From assembly GCA_035274225.1 (NCBI GenBank), contig DATEOK010000166.1:1-5602 (forward strand): a stretch of DNA of 5,602 bases, given 5' to 3'. Position numbers and translations under genes: made by a program. Position 1 is the first letter of the stretch, and each line of letters opens with the position of its first letter. This DNA is from Dongia_A sp035274225 (GTDB lineage Bacteria > Pseudomonadota > Alphaproteobacteria > Dongiales > Dongiaceae). Below, piece by piece: positions 1 to 5,602 of the stretch. Below the pieces are notes generated by a model. It was given only the letters and a program-made list of their open reading frames with translations, was not told where the DNA came from and ran no database searches.

Positions 1-981
1 GCCGTCGAGATTGGTCTTGTCGAGGTCGATCTTGAGGTCGCGCATGCAGGCGATCGCCTGCGATGAGAAGGCCTCGTTCAGCTCGATGATGTCGATGTCC
101 TTGATGGTGAGCCCGGCGCGCTTCAGCGCGCGCTCGGTCGCAGCGACCGGGCCGATGCCCATGATCTCCGGCGCGCAGCCGACCACCGCGCTCGACTTGA
201 TCCGCGCCAGCACCTTGAGGCCGTTCGCCTTGGCGTAGTCCTCGGACGTGACCAGACAAGCCGACGCTCCGTCGGTCAGCGGCGAGGAGGTGCCGGCAGT
301 GACGCTGCCCTTCTCGTCGAAGGCAGGCTTCAGCCCGGCGAGCGCCTCCATCGAGGTCTCCTCGCGGATGCAGCCGTCGCTCACCACTTTCTCCTTGCCG
401 GCATCGATGGCGATGATCTCGTCGGTGAACTTCCCCGCCTGGCGCGCGGCGGTGGCCAGGCGGTGCGAGCGGACGGCGAACTCCTCCTGCTCCTTGCGCG
501 CGATCTGGTATTTCTTCGCGACGTTCTCAGCGGTCTCGCCCATCGACATGTAGGCGCCCTTGATCTTCTCCGCGAGCGCCGGGTTCGGCATCGGGTTGAA
601 GCCCATCATCGGCACCCGCGTCATCGATTCGATGCCGGCGCAGATGAAGACCTGCCCGGCATTCATCGCGATCGCACCGGCCGCTAGGTGGATCGCCTGC
701 ATGGAGGAGCCGCAGAAGCGGTTGATCGTCGCGCCTGCCACGCTCTGCGGCAGCCCCGCGATCATCGCGATCAGGCGTGCGACGTTGAGGCCCTGCTCGC
801 CTTCAGGAAAGGCGCAGCCGAGCACCAGGTCCTCGATGTCGTCCGGCTTGACGCCGGTCTTGTCGAGGAGGCCCTTCACCACCGTCGCCGCCAAGTCGTC
901 GGGCCGCACCTTGGTCAGCGCGCCCTTGCCCGCGAAGTGGAAGGGGGAACGGACGTAGCCGGCGATCACCGCCTTGCTCAT
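1..981 (-). CDS. Degradative thiolase (acetyl-CoA C-acyltransferase), C-terminus off the left edge
   Basis: Thiolase that cleaves 3-ketoacyl-CoA with CoA to give acetyl-CoA and a shortened acyl-CoA, the last step of beta-oxidation in the cytoplasm. The 327 visible codons are open throughout. The N-terminal thiolase domain has the nucleophilic Cys90 in INRFCGSSMQA. TAGTSSPLTDGASA (228-241) and LNEAFSSQA (301-309) are the CoA-binding and active-site loops. The usual length is about 390-400 residues, so some 65-70 residues are missing, including the GHP histidine and the second catalytic Cys (CxGGGxG). The start is ATG at 981, seven bases after GGAGA, and it overlaps the upstream ligase stop as ATGA, so translation is probably coupled. 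The TAGTSS loop and the GEQGLNVAR segment resemble FadA/FadI-type degradative thiolases more than PhaA-type biosynthetic ones. That subclass is inferred, and an aromatic-pathway thiolase remains possible. Confidence 0.93.
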   Translation of the reverse strand, partial: MSKAVIAGYVRSPFHFAGKGALTKVRPDDLAATVVKGLLDKTGVKPDDIEDLVLGCAFPEGEQGLNVARLIAMIAGLPQSVAGATINRFCGSSMQAIHLAAGAIAMNAGQVFICAGIESMTRVPMMGFNPMPNPALAEKIKGAYMSMGETAENVAKKYQIARKEQEEFAVRSHRLATAARQAGKFTDEIIAIDAGKEKVVSDGCIREETSMEALAGLKPAFDEKGSVTAGTSSPLTDGASACLVTSEDYAKANGLKVLARIKSSAVVGCAPEIMGIGPVAATERALKRAGLTIKDIDIIELNEAFSSQAIACMRDLKIDLDKTNLDG

Positions 982-2693
982 GATTGTGTCTCCGTCTGCA
1001 GGGCCGTCTTGGCCCGTTCTTCTTCGATCAGCACTTTTTTCTGGATCTTGCCGACCGCCGTCTTCGGTAGGTCGGCGCGGAACTCGACGATCTTGGGCAT
1101 CTCGATCGGCGAGAGCTTATCCTTGAGGAACGCGCACAACGCCTCGGTGGTCAGCTGCTCGCCGCTCTTCAGTGCGATCACCGCCTTGACCGTCTGGCCG
1201 CGATAGGGATCGCCGATGCCAATGACCGCGCATTCGCGCACCGCCGGATGGCCATAGATCGCCTCCTCCACGTTGCGCGGATAGATCTTGAAACCAGAGG
1301 CGATGATCATCTCCTTCAGCCGGTCGGTGATGAAGATGTAGCCGTCCTCGTCGATCCGCCCGACGTCGCCGGTATGGAGCCGGCCGTCGATGATCGTTTC
1401 AGCGGTAGCGTCGGGCCGGTTCCAATAACCCATCATCACCTGCGGCCCGCTGAAGGTCAGCTCGCCGATCTCGCCCGGCGGCAGCACCGTCTTGCGGTCA
1501 TCGAGCGACAGCACCTCGCAGATCGTGCCGGGCATCGGCAATCCGATCGAGCCGGCCTTCGGTCGCGTCGGCGGATTGACGCAGGTGACCGGCGAAGATT
1601 CCGAAAGGCCATAACCTTCCACGATGTGCGCGCCGGTGCGGCGCTCGAAATCCTGGCGCACTTCCAGCGGCAACGGCGCGCCGCCGGAGATGATCATCTT
1701 GATCGAACTGAGGTCGTAGTCGTCGATGCCCGGCGTGTTCATGAGCGCGGTGAACAGGGTCGGCACGGCACAGAATGCCGAGGGCTTCTTCTTGGCGATC
1801 AGCTTCAGCAACGCCTCCGGCTGGAAGCGCGGCACCAACAGCATCTCGGCGCCGGAGGACAGCGACCAGTTCATCACGCAGGTCATCGCGAAGGCATGGA
1901 AGAACGGCAGGATGGCGAGCGAGCGCACCGCAGCGCCGGGAAAGCCGCTGAACCACAGCGTCACCTGCTGGACGTTGATGTCGACATTGGCGTGGCTGAG
2001 CGCGGCGCCCTTGGCAACGCCGGTGGTGCCCCCGGTATATTGCAGCAGCGCCAGCGTGGTCAGCGGGTCGATGGTCGGCGGCGTCACGATGCCGTCGTTG
2101 TCGGTCAGATCCTCGAACGGGATGAAGTGAACATCGTCCGCCGTCTTCGCCAGCTGCTTAGACAGCGCGAAGGGCGCGAACAGGCGCTTGGCGAAGGGCA
2201 ACGCCTTGGGCAGCGAGCAGACGATGATGCGCCGGAGCGGCGTGCGCTCGAACTGCGGGCGCAGCTTGGCAACCAGGCCTTCCAGCCCCATGGTCACCAT
2301 GACGGCGACGCCGGAATCCAGGATCTGATGCTCGATCTCGCGGTCGGCATAGAGCGGGTTGAAATTCACCACCACGCCGCCGGCCTTCAGGATCCCGAAA
2401 TAGGCGATCACGAAATAGGGGCAATTGGGCAGGAACAGGCCAACCCGCTCGCCCGGCTGGATGCCATGGTCGACCAGACCGCGCGCGAAGCGGTCGGACA
2501 GCGCCTTGATTTCGGCGAAGCTCCACCGCCGGTCCATGAAGTCGATGCAGGACTTGTCGCCGTAGCGGGCGGCCGCGTCGTCCAAGAGGCGGTAGAGCGG
2601 GCGCGGCTTGAACTGGGTCCGCCAGTCGATCCCCGCTGGGTAGGATTTCAGCCAGGGCCACGACACTGCCGGTTTCGACGCAACGAGGGTCAT
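978..2693 (-). CDS. fadD: Long-chain fatty acid-CoA ligase (AMP-forming, FadD type)
   Basis: Acyl-CoA synthetase of the ANL superfamily. It activates a free fatty acid with ATP to acyl-AMP and then to acyl-CoA, feeding beta-oxidation. The 571 residues match the full family length. The large N-terminal domain carries the ATP-binding loop YTGGTTGVAKG (219-229), SGGAPL (336-341) and EGYGLSESSP (359-368). The hinge region has the TGD motif (441-443), the D457-R458 pair and GFKIYPRNVEE (467-477), which together fit the fatty-acyl-CoA synthetase signature. The C-terminal lid has the adenylation lysine K549 in TAVGKI. There is no signal peptide or membrane segment. The ATG at 2693 is preceded by AGGAG about 13 bases away, a loose spacing. 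The stop overlaps the thiolase start by four bases. The symbol rests on family resemblance: chain-length preference cannot be read here, and a medium-chain or aromatic-acid CoA ligase is the main alternative. Confidence 0.92.
   Translation of the reverse strand: MTLVASKPAVSWPWLKSYPAGIDWRTQFKPRPLYRLLDDAAARYGDKSCIDFMDRRWSFAEIKALSDRFARGLVDHGIQPGERVGLFLPNCPYFVIAYFGILKAGGVVVNFNPLYADREIEHQILDSGVAVMVTMGLEGLVAKLRPQFERTPLRRIIVCSLPKALPFAKRLFAPFALSKQLAKTADDVHFIPFEDLTDNDGIVTPPTIDPLTTLALLQYTGGTTGVAKGAALSHANVDINVQQVTLWFSGFPGAAVRSLAILPFFHAFAMTCVMNWSLSSGAEMLLVPRFQPEALLKLIAKKKPSAFCAVPTLFTALMNTPGIDDYDLSSIKMIISGGAPLPLEVRQDFERRTGAHIVEGYGLSESSPVTCVNPPTRPKAGSIGLPMPGTICEVLSLDDRKTVLPPGEIGELTFSGPQVMMGYWNRPDATAETIIDGRLHTGDVGRIDEDGYIFITDRLKEMIIASGFKIYPRNVEEAIYGHPAVRECAVIGIGDPYRGQTVKAVIALKSGEQLTTEALCAFLKDKLSPIEMPKIVEFRADLPKTAVGKIQKKVLIEEERAKTALQTETQS
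989..993 (-). promoter_or_regulatory. Ribosome binding site of the thiolase, inside the ligase gene
   Basis: The minus strand reads GGAGA seven bases before the thiolase ATG at 981, within the last codons of the ligase. Together with the ATGA stop/start overlap (978-981) it fixes the thiolase start and supports translational coupling of the two genes. Confidence 0.6.
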
Positions 2694-2785
2694 CTTGCTT
2701 TCTGCGCTCCTAGGGGTCGTCGCAGCGCCGGTATCGTCGCATCCTGTTCAAAAATAGACAAATGTTTGGTTAACAGAACGGTGGA
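2694..2785 (-). promoter_or_regulatory. AT-rich gap with candidate promoter and operator of the ligase-thiolase pair
   Basis: This 92-nt gap lies between the SDR stop and the ligase start. The stretch from about 2745 to 2788 is clearly AT-rich amid GC-rich coding DNA. On the minus strand a weak sigma70-like pair is visible: TTGTCT (2761-2756), a 17-nt spacer, then GACGAT (2738-2733), matching consensus at 7 of 12 positions. Overlapping the -35 is the 10-bp inverted repeat CAAATGTTTG (2759-2768), with CAAA/TTTG arms. GTTAAC follows at 2769-2774. The repeat resembles in general form the operators of TetR-type fatty-acid repressors such as PsrA, but the match is short. An own promoter for the ligase is inferred from composition and is not proven. 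Confidence 0.35.
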
Positions 2786-3562
2786 TTACCGCCATCGGCG
2801 CATCGCCCGCTCCGCTGCCGCGGTCACCAGCCGGCGCGGCAGGAAGCGGGCGGCGGCGGTTGCCAGATAATTGGTCGGTCCCACCACATGCACCACGCGG
2901 TGACCCAGCGCCTGCAACCCCTCGCGTGCCACCCGGCCGGCATCATGCATCTGTAGCAGGCTGCTCGGCCGGGCAACATTGGCCCGTTCGAAGAAGCGCG
3001 TGCGGGTGGCACCGGGGCAGAGAGCCAGGACATCGACCGGCGCGCCCGACATCTCCTCCGCCAGGGCCTCCGCGTAGTGCAGCAGGAACACCTTGCTCGC
3101 GGCATAGGTCGCAAACAGCGGAATCGGCATGAAGGCGGCAGCGCTGGCCACGAAGATGACTCCGCCGCGCCGGCCTTCGCCGGAGCGCTTGAGCATGCCG
3201 GGCAGCAGGGCGCGGGTCAGCTCCACCGGCGCCACCATATTGAGGTGCGCCATCTCGGATTCGCGCGCCGGCGGATTGTCCACGACCCGCCCGAGAAGCC
3301 CGATGCCGGCGTTGTTGACGAGGAGGTCGACCGGCTGGTCCTCGGCAAAGGCGATGACGGCCTGCCGCCCCTCCGCTGTCGCCAGGTCGGCGGCGATGCT
3401 GCGCACCGTCCGCTCGGCATTGGCCAGCTCGCCAGCGAGGTGGGCGAGCCTCACCCGGTCGCGCCCGGTCAGCAGCAGGGAGGTTGACCTCGGCAGGGCG
3501 CGGGCGAAAGCTTCGCCGATGCCGCTGGAGGCACCGGTGATCAAGGCGCAGCGGTACGTCAT
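2786..3562 (-). CDS. Short-chain dehydrogenase/reductase (classical SDR)
   Basis: NAD(P)-dependent oxidoreductase with a Rossmann fold. With the start at 3562 it is 258 residues, the classical SDR size. The cofactor loop is TGASSGIG (9-16), D59-L60 would contact the adenine, and NNAG is at 83-86. The catalytic residues are N108, S140, Y153 and K157 (YAASK), followed by the PG motif at 183-184. Arg34 just after the second strand (LTGRD) suggests NADP(H) over NAD(H); this is inferred. The substrate cannot be told from the sequence. The frame stays open upstream to an ATG at 3631, but 3562 is chosen because MTYRCALITG begins directly at the first Rossmann strand, GAGAGGGG lies four bases before it, and the extra 23 residues would be Arg-rich and unlike the family. 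It precedes the ligase by 92 nt on the same strand, so a role in lipid metabolism is possible but unproven. Confidence 0.9.
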   Translation of the reverse strand: MTYRCALITGASSGIGEAFARALPRSTSLLLTGRDRVRLAHLAGELANAERTVRSIAADLATAEGRQAVIAFAEDQPVDLLVNNAGIGLLGRVVDNPPARESEMAHLNMVAPVELTRALLPGMLKRSGEGRRGGVIFVASAAAFMPIPLFATYAASKVFLLHYAEALAEEMSGAPVDVLALCPGATRTRFFERANVARPSSLLQMHDAGRVAREGLQALGHRVVHVVGPTNYLATAAARFLPRRLVTAAAERAMRRWR

Positions 3563-3566
3563 TCGA

Positions 3567-3574
3567 CCCCTCTC
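3567..3574 (-). promoter_or_regulatory. Ribosome binding site deciding the SDR start
   Basis: The minus strand reads GAGAGGGG four bases before the ATG at 3562. It is a good Shine-Dalgarno match and the main reason to prefer this start over the in-frame ATG at 3631. Confidence 0.6.
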
Positions 3575-3586
3575 GTGTTGGGCGCC

Positions 3587-3616
3587 ACGATAGGCTACGC
3601 GCCGAGTCCGCGCCAA
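3587..3616 (-). promoter_or_regulatory. Candidate promoter of the SDR gene
   Basis: Minus strand: TTGGCG (3616-3611), an 18-nt spacer, then TATCGT (3592-3587), matching the sigma70 consensus at 8 of 12 positions. Transcription would start near 3580, leaving a leader of about 18 nt that still includes the Shine-Dalgarno sequence. This was found by eye and is not proven. Confidence 0.3.
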
Positions 3617-3617
3617 T

Positions 3618-3639
3618 CCGCCGGATTGCAATTCGGCGG
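3618..3639. repeat. 22-nt near-perfect inverted repeat between divergent genes, candidate operator
   Basis: The outer arms are CCGCCG (3618-3623) and CGGCGG (3634-3639). The core ATTGCAAT (3625-3632) is a perfect 8-bp palindrome. Ten of eleven symmetric pairs are complementary; only G3624/T3633 fails, as a G-T wobble. It lies 55 bases from the SDR start and 44 bases from the pgk start. Its core TTGCAA can serve as the -35 of a pgk promoter, and it sits just upstream of the candidate SDR -35. Such symmetry between divergent promoters suggests a dimeric regulator. No regulator family is recognised from the motif, and none is encoded in the window. Confidence 0.5.
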
Positions 3640-3654
3640 GGCCTCATGGAACAT
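3626..3654 (+). promoter_or_regulatory. Candidate pgk promoter overlapping the palindrome
   Basis: TTGCAA (3626-3631), a 17-nt spacer, then GAACAT (3649-3654), matching consensus at 7 of 12 positions. Transcription would begin near 3661, giving a leader of roughly 23 nt. The -35 lies in the centre of the 22-nt inverted repeat, so a bound protein would be expected to block or modulate initiation. This is inferred from by-eye matching. Confidence 0.3.
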
Positions 3655-3665
3655 CGCCGCCTTAA

Positions 3666-3675
3666 AGGTGGAGAG
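3666..3675 (+). promoter_or_regulatory. Ribosome binding site of pgk
   Basis: The purine-rich stretch AGGTGGAGAG ends eight bases before the ATG at 3684. It supports that start, which also gives the expected PGK N-terminus (MPKFRTLDDL, then RVLVRCDLNVP). Confidence 0.6.
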
Positions 3676-3683
3676 ATACCGAA

Positions 3684-4880
3684 ATGCCCAAGTTCCGCAC
3701 CCTCGATGACCTATCCGTGACCGGCAAGCGCGTGCTGGTGCGCTGCGACCTCAACGTCCCGATGAAGGACGGCAAGGTGACCGACGCCACCCGCATCGAA
3801 CGCTCGGCGGACACGCTGAAGGCGCTGAGCGCAAAGGGCGCCAAGGTTATCGTGCTGTCGCATTTCGGCCGGCCCAAGGGCAAGCGCGCCCCGGAATTCT
3901 CGCAGAAGCCGCTGGTCGAGCCGCTGGCCAAGGCACTCGGCCGCAAGGTCGCCTTCGCCGACGATTGCATTGGGCCGGCGGCCGAGCAGGCGGTGAAGGC
4001 GCTGAAGGATGGCGATGTTCTGCTGCTGGAGAATCTGCGCTTCCACGACGGCGAAGAGGCGAACGACGCGGCCTTCGTCAAGCAGCTGGCCTCGCTCGGT
4101 GACCTCTATGTCAACGATGCCTTCTCCGCTGCGCATCGCGCTCATGCGTCGACCGAGGGTGTTGCGCATGTGTTGCCCGCGGCAGCGGGGAGGTTGATGC
4201 AAGCTGAGCTCGATAACCTGCAGGCGGCGCTGGAGAATCCCAAGCGGCCGGTGATGGCGGTGGTCGGCGGCGCCAAGGTCTCCACCAAGCTCGACCTGCT
4301 CGGCAACCTGGTCGGCAAGGTCGACCGGCTGGTGATCGGCGGCGGCATGGCCAACACCTTCCTGTCCGCGCAGGGCGCCGAGATCGGCAAGTCGCTGGCG
4401 GAGCGCGAGATGGCGGACACCGCGCGCCAGATTCTGAAAAAGGCGGAGGCCAAGAACTGCAAGATCCTGCTGCCGGTCGATGCTGTCGTGGCGGCAGAGT
4501 TCAAGCCCAATCCTGCCGTGGAGACGGTGGCGGCCAACGCGGTGCCGAAGGACAAGATGATCCTCGATGTCGGCCCCAAAACCGTCGCTGCGATCATCGC
4601 CGAGATGAAAGGTTGCAAGACCCTGGTGTGGAACGGCCCGCTCGGCGCGTTCGAAACGCCGCCATTCGAGAAGGCGACTGTCGCGGTGGCCAAGGAAGCC
4701 GCGGCGCTGACCAAGGCCAAGGCCTTGTTGTCGGTGGCGGGCGGCGGCGATACTGTCGCGGCGCTGGCCGCGGCGGGCGTGGAGGAGCAATTCTCCTACG
4801 TCTCCACCGCCGGTGGCGCGTTCCTGGAGTGGCTGGAGGGCAAGGAACTGCCCGGCGTCGCGGCGTTGACATCGAAGTGA
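3684..4880 (+). CDS. pgk: Phosphoglycerate kinase
   Basis: Cytoplasmic enzyme that interconverts 1,3-bisphosphoglycerate + ADP and 3-phosphoglycerate + ATP in glycolysis, gluconeogenesis and, if present, the Calvin cycle. At 398 residues it is the standard bacterial monomer size. The N-terminal 3-phosphoglycerate domain shows RCDLNVP (20-26), LSHFGRP (58-64), ENLRF (116-120) and DAFSAAHRAHAS (145-156), giving the basic patch R39, R63, R119 and R152. The C-terminal nucleotide domain shows VVGGAKVSTKL (193-203, with K198 and K202), IGGGMANTF (218-226), WNGPLGAFE (316-324) and AGGGDT (352-357). All key residues are present and the gene is intact. The usual partners gap and fba are not adjacent: upstream is the divergent SDR, and 48 nt downstream is a NUDIX gene in the same reading frame. 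The codons around 4128-4208 are unusually poor in C-ending triplets. Confidence 0.98.
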   Translation: MPKFRTLDDLSVTGKRVLVRCDLNVPMKDGKVTDATRIERSADTLKALSAKGAKVIVLSHFGRPKGKRAPEFSQKPLVEPLAKALGRKVAFADDCIGPAAEQAVKALKDGDVLLLENLRFHDGEEANDAAFVKQLASLGDLYVNDAFSAAHRAHASTEGVAHVLPAAAGRLMQAELDNLQAALENPKRPVMAVVGGAKVSTKLDLLGNLVGKVDRLVIGGGMANTFLSAQGAEIGKSLAEREMADTARQILKKAEAKNCKILLPVDAVVAAEFKPNPAVETVAANAVPKDKMILDVGPKTVAAIIAEMKGCKTLVWNGPLGAFETPPFEKATVAVAKEAAALTKAKALLSVAGGGDTVAALAAAGVEEQFSYVSTAGGAFLEWLEGKELPGVAALTSK

Positions 4881-4928
4881 CAGGCGGGCGGGCTTGCCAG
4901 CCTCGGCTCGCTTCGCCAGACTACATCG
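4881..4928 (+). other. Spacer between pgk and the NUDIX gene, without clear terminator or Shine-Dalgarno
   Basis: This 48-nt spacer is exactly 16 codons, so the two genes share a frame, and no stop or start codon follows the pgk TGA until the NUDIX ATG. Only a short hairpin is seen, GGCT (4891-4894) with AGCC (4899-4902), and no T-run follows, so no intrinsic terminator is called. The bases just before the ATG (CCAGACTACATCG) lack a purine-rich ribosome binding site. Co-transcription with pgk is the likely arrangement. Confidence 0.5.
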
Positions 4929-5489
4929 ATGAGCGAAAAGAGCAGCGCAGCGCCGGCGCCGACGCGCCCGAGCAATTTCGTCAGCGCCATTCCGGATGGC
5001 GACAACCGCACGCGCCAGGTCTGCGCCGATTGCGGCTTCATCAACTACGAGAATCCAAAGATCGTCGTCGGTTCGGTCTGCCATTGGGGCGACCGCATCC
5101 TGATGTGCCGGCGCGCCATCAACCCGCGCAAAGGCCACTGGACTTTGCCTGCCGGGTTCCTCGAGCAACACGAGACGACGACGGCCGGCGCCGCGCGCGA
5201 AGCGTGGGAAGAAGCGCACGCCCGGATCGAGATCGAGACTTTGCTCGCGGTCTATGCCGTGCCGCGTATCAGCCAGGTGCAGCTGATGTACCGCGCCCGC
5301 CTGGTCACCGACGATATCAGCGCCGGCATCGAGAGCCTGGAGGTCGGCCTGTTCGAGTTCGATAGGATTCCGTGGGATGATCTCGCCTTCCCCTCGGTGC
5401 GCTGGGCGCTGCACCAGTTCCAGGAGAGCCGGCACCTCGACAGCTTCGCGGCTTACACCAACCCGCCGGGCGAGACGGGGGATTTCTAG
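4929..5489 (+). CDS. NUDIX hydrolase with half zinc ribbon
   Basis: Predicted pyrophosphohydrolase of nucleoside diphosphates linked to another moiety, 186 residues. The Nudix box runs from G76 to about A98: G76-x5-E82-x7-R90-E91-x2-E94-E95, with the metal-binding glutamates E91, E94 and E95 present. The box glycine near its end is His97. The N-terminus is a Pro/Ala-rich tail (5-15), then IPDGDNRTRQ (21-30), VCADCGF with one CxxC (C32, C35), and YENPKIVVGSV (40-50). Related proteins often have two CxxC pairs forming a zinc ribbon before this block; here only the second is seen. The ATG at 4929 is the first possible start after the pgk stop, although it lacks a good Shine-Dalgarno. The substrate is unknown: ADP-ribose, NADH or a sugar nucleotide are candidates from the family. 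It probably shares a transcript with pgk. Confidence 0.9.
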   Translation: MSEKSSAAPAPTRPSNFVSAIPDGDNRTRQVCADCGFINYENPKIVVGSVCHWGDRILMCRRAINPRKGHWTLPAGFLEQHETTTAGAAREAWEEAHARIEIETLLAVYAVPRISQVQLMYRARLVTDDISAGIESLEVGLFEFDRIPWDDLAFPSVRWALHQFQESRHLDSFAAYTNPPGETGDF

Positions 5490-5493
5490 CATC

Positions 5494-5602
5494 GTGCTAC
5501 TCGAACGCGACGCGCTGTTCCCCGATGGGCTGCCCGACGGACGCGGCGCGCTGGCGGAAGGAAGCGCCCTCGCCGCCTCGGTGACGGTGCAGCCCTGCCC
5601 CT
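5494..5602 (+). CDS. Possible start of a further gene, cut by the right edge
   Basis: From GTG 5494, four bases after the NUDIX stop, the frame is open to the edge for 36 codons, beginning VLLERDALFPDGLPDGRG. GC3 is high (about 30 of 36 codons), and GGGGGA ends 11 bases before the GTG inside the NUDIX end. This would continue the pgk-NUDIX operon. No family is recognised. The opposite strand is also open from the edge to a stop at 5499-5497 (ending GEQRVAFE), but that product is Arg/Gly-rich in the manner of a shadow frame. A convergent gene end cannot be excluded, so confidence is low. Confidence 0.35.
   Translation, partial: MLLERDALFPDGLPDGRGALAEGSALAASVTVQPCP

Noticed and set aside
11..958. 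Several plus-strand open frames opposite the thiolase
   Set aside because: They overlap an intact thiolase frame with its catalytic motifs, and they have no family features of their own.
2779..2791. Small hairpin CGGT/ACCG at the SDR stop as an intrinsic terminator
   Set aside because: The stem is only four base pairs, and downstream on the minus strand there is just TTCTGTT, not a U-tract. It is too weak to call.
1248..2870. A 540-codon open frame on the plus strand opposite the ligase
   Set aside because: It is antisense to an intact ligase with all its motifs. The composition is low-complexity and Arg/His/Asp/Gln-rich, typical of a high-GC shadow frame, and it runs through the AT-rich promoter gap.
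3563..3631. A longer SDR start at ATG 3631
   Set aside because: The additional 23 residues are Arg-rich, lie before the Rossmann strand and would cover the candidate promoter. ATG 3562 has a strong ribosome binding site.
3618..3639. The 22-nt palindrome as a transcription terminator
   Set aside because: It lies between divergent genes, where no transcript needs to end, and no T-run follows on either strand.
4883..4917. GC-rich inverted segments after pgk as a terminator
   Set aside because: The stems are only about four base pairs and compete with one another, and there is no T-run before the NUDIX start.
3711..5492. A 593-codon open frame on the minus strand opposite pgk and the NUDIX gene
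   Set aside because: pgk and the NUDIX gene lie in the same frame, so one complementary frame stays open across both in GC-rich DNA. The product is Arg/His/Leu/Gln-rich with no recognisable domain, while both plus-strand genes have full motifs.

Overview
The window reads as ordinary chromosomal DNA of an alphaproteobacterium. This assignment is inferred from the high-GC, strongly GC3-biased codon use and from the character of the proteins: a PGK with WNGPLGAFE, a FadD-type ligase translationally coupled to a thiolase, and a NUDIX protein with a half zinc ribbon. A genus cannot be named from the sequence alone. I see no insertion sequence, phage gene, CRISPR array, tRNA or rRNA.

Layout: the left 3.56 kb is a leftward (minus-strand) block. 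Read in its own direction it runs: a short-chain dehydrogenase/reductase (3562-2786), a 92-nt AT-rich gap, a FadD-type long-chain acyl-CoA ligase (2693-978), and a degradative thiolase (981 to beyond base 1) whose start codon overlaps the ligase stop in ATGA. The ligase makes acyl-CoA and the thiolase performs the last step of beta-oxidation, so this pair looks like a fatty-acid (or related carboxylic acid) degradation operon. It probably continues past the left edge. The SDR may belong to it or only precede it.

The right part runs rightward: phosphoglycerate kinase pgk (3684-4880), a NUDIX hydrolase with a half zinc ribbon (4929-5489), and the possible first codons of another gene from 5494 to the edge. 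pgk serves glycolysis, gluconeogenesis or the Calvin cycle. The NUDIX gene is probably co-transcribed, because the 48-nt spacer shows no convincing terminator.

The two blocks diverge from a 121-nt intergenic region (3563-3683). It holds a 22-nt near-perfect inverted repeat, with a candidate promoter on each side, and is the most interesting non-coding element here. No previously undescribed multi-gene system is evident. The points worth checking are regulatory (the palindrome and the AT-rich island before the ligase) and translational (the Shine-Dalgarno-poor NUDIX start in frame with pgk).
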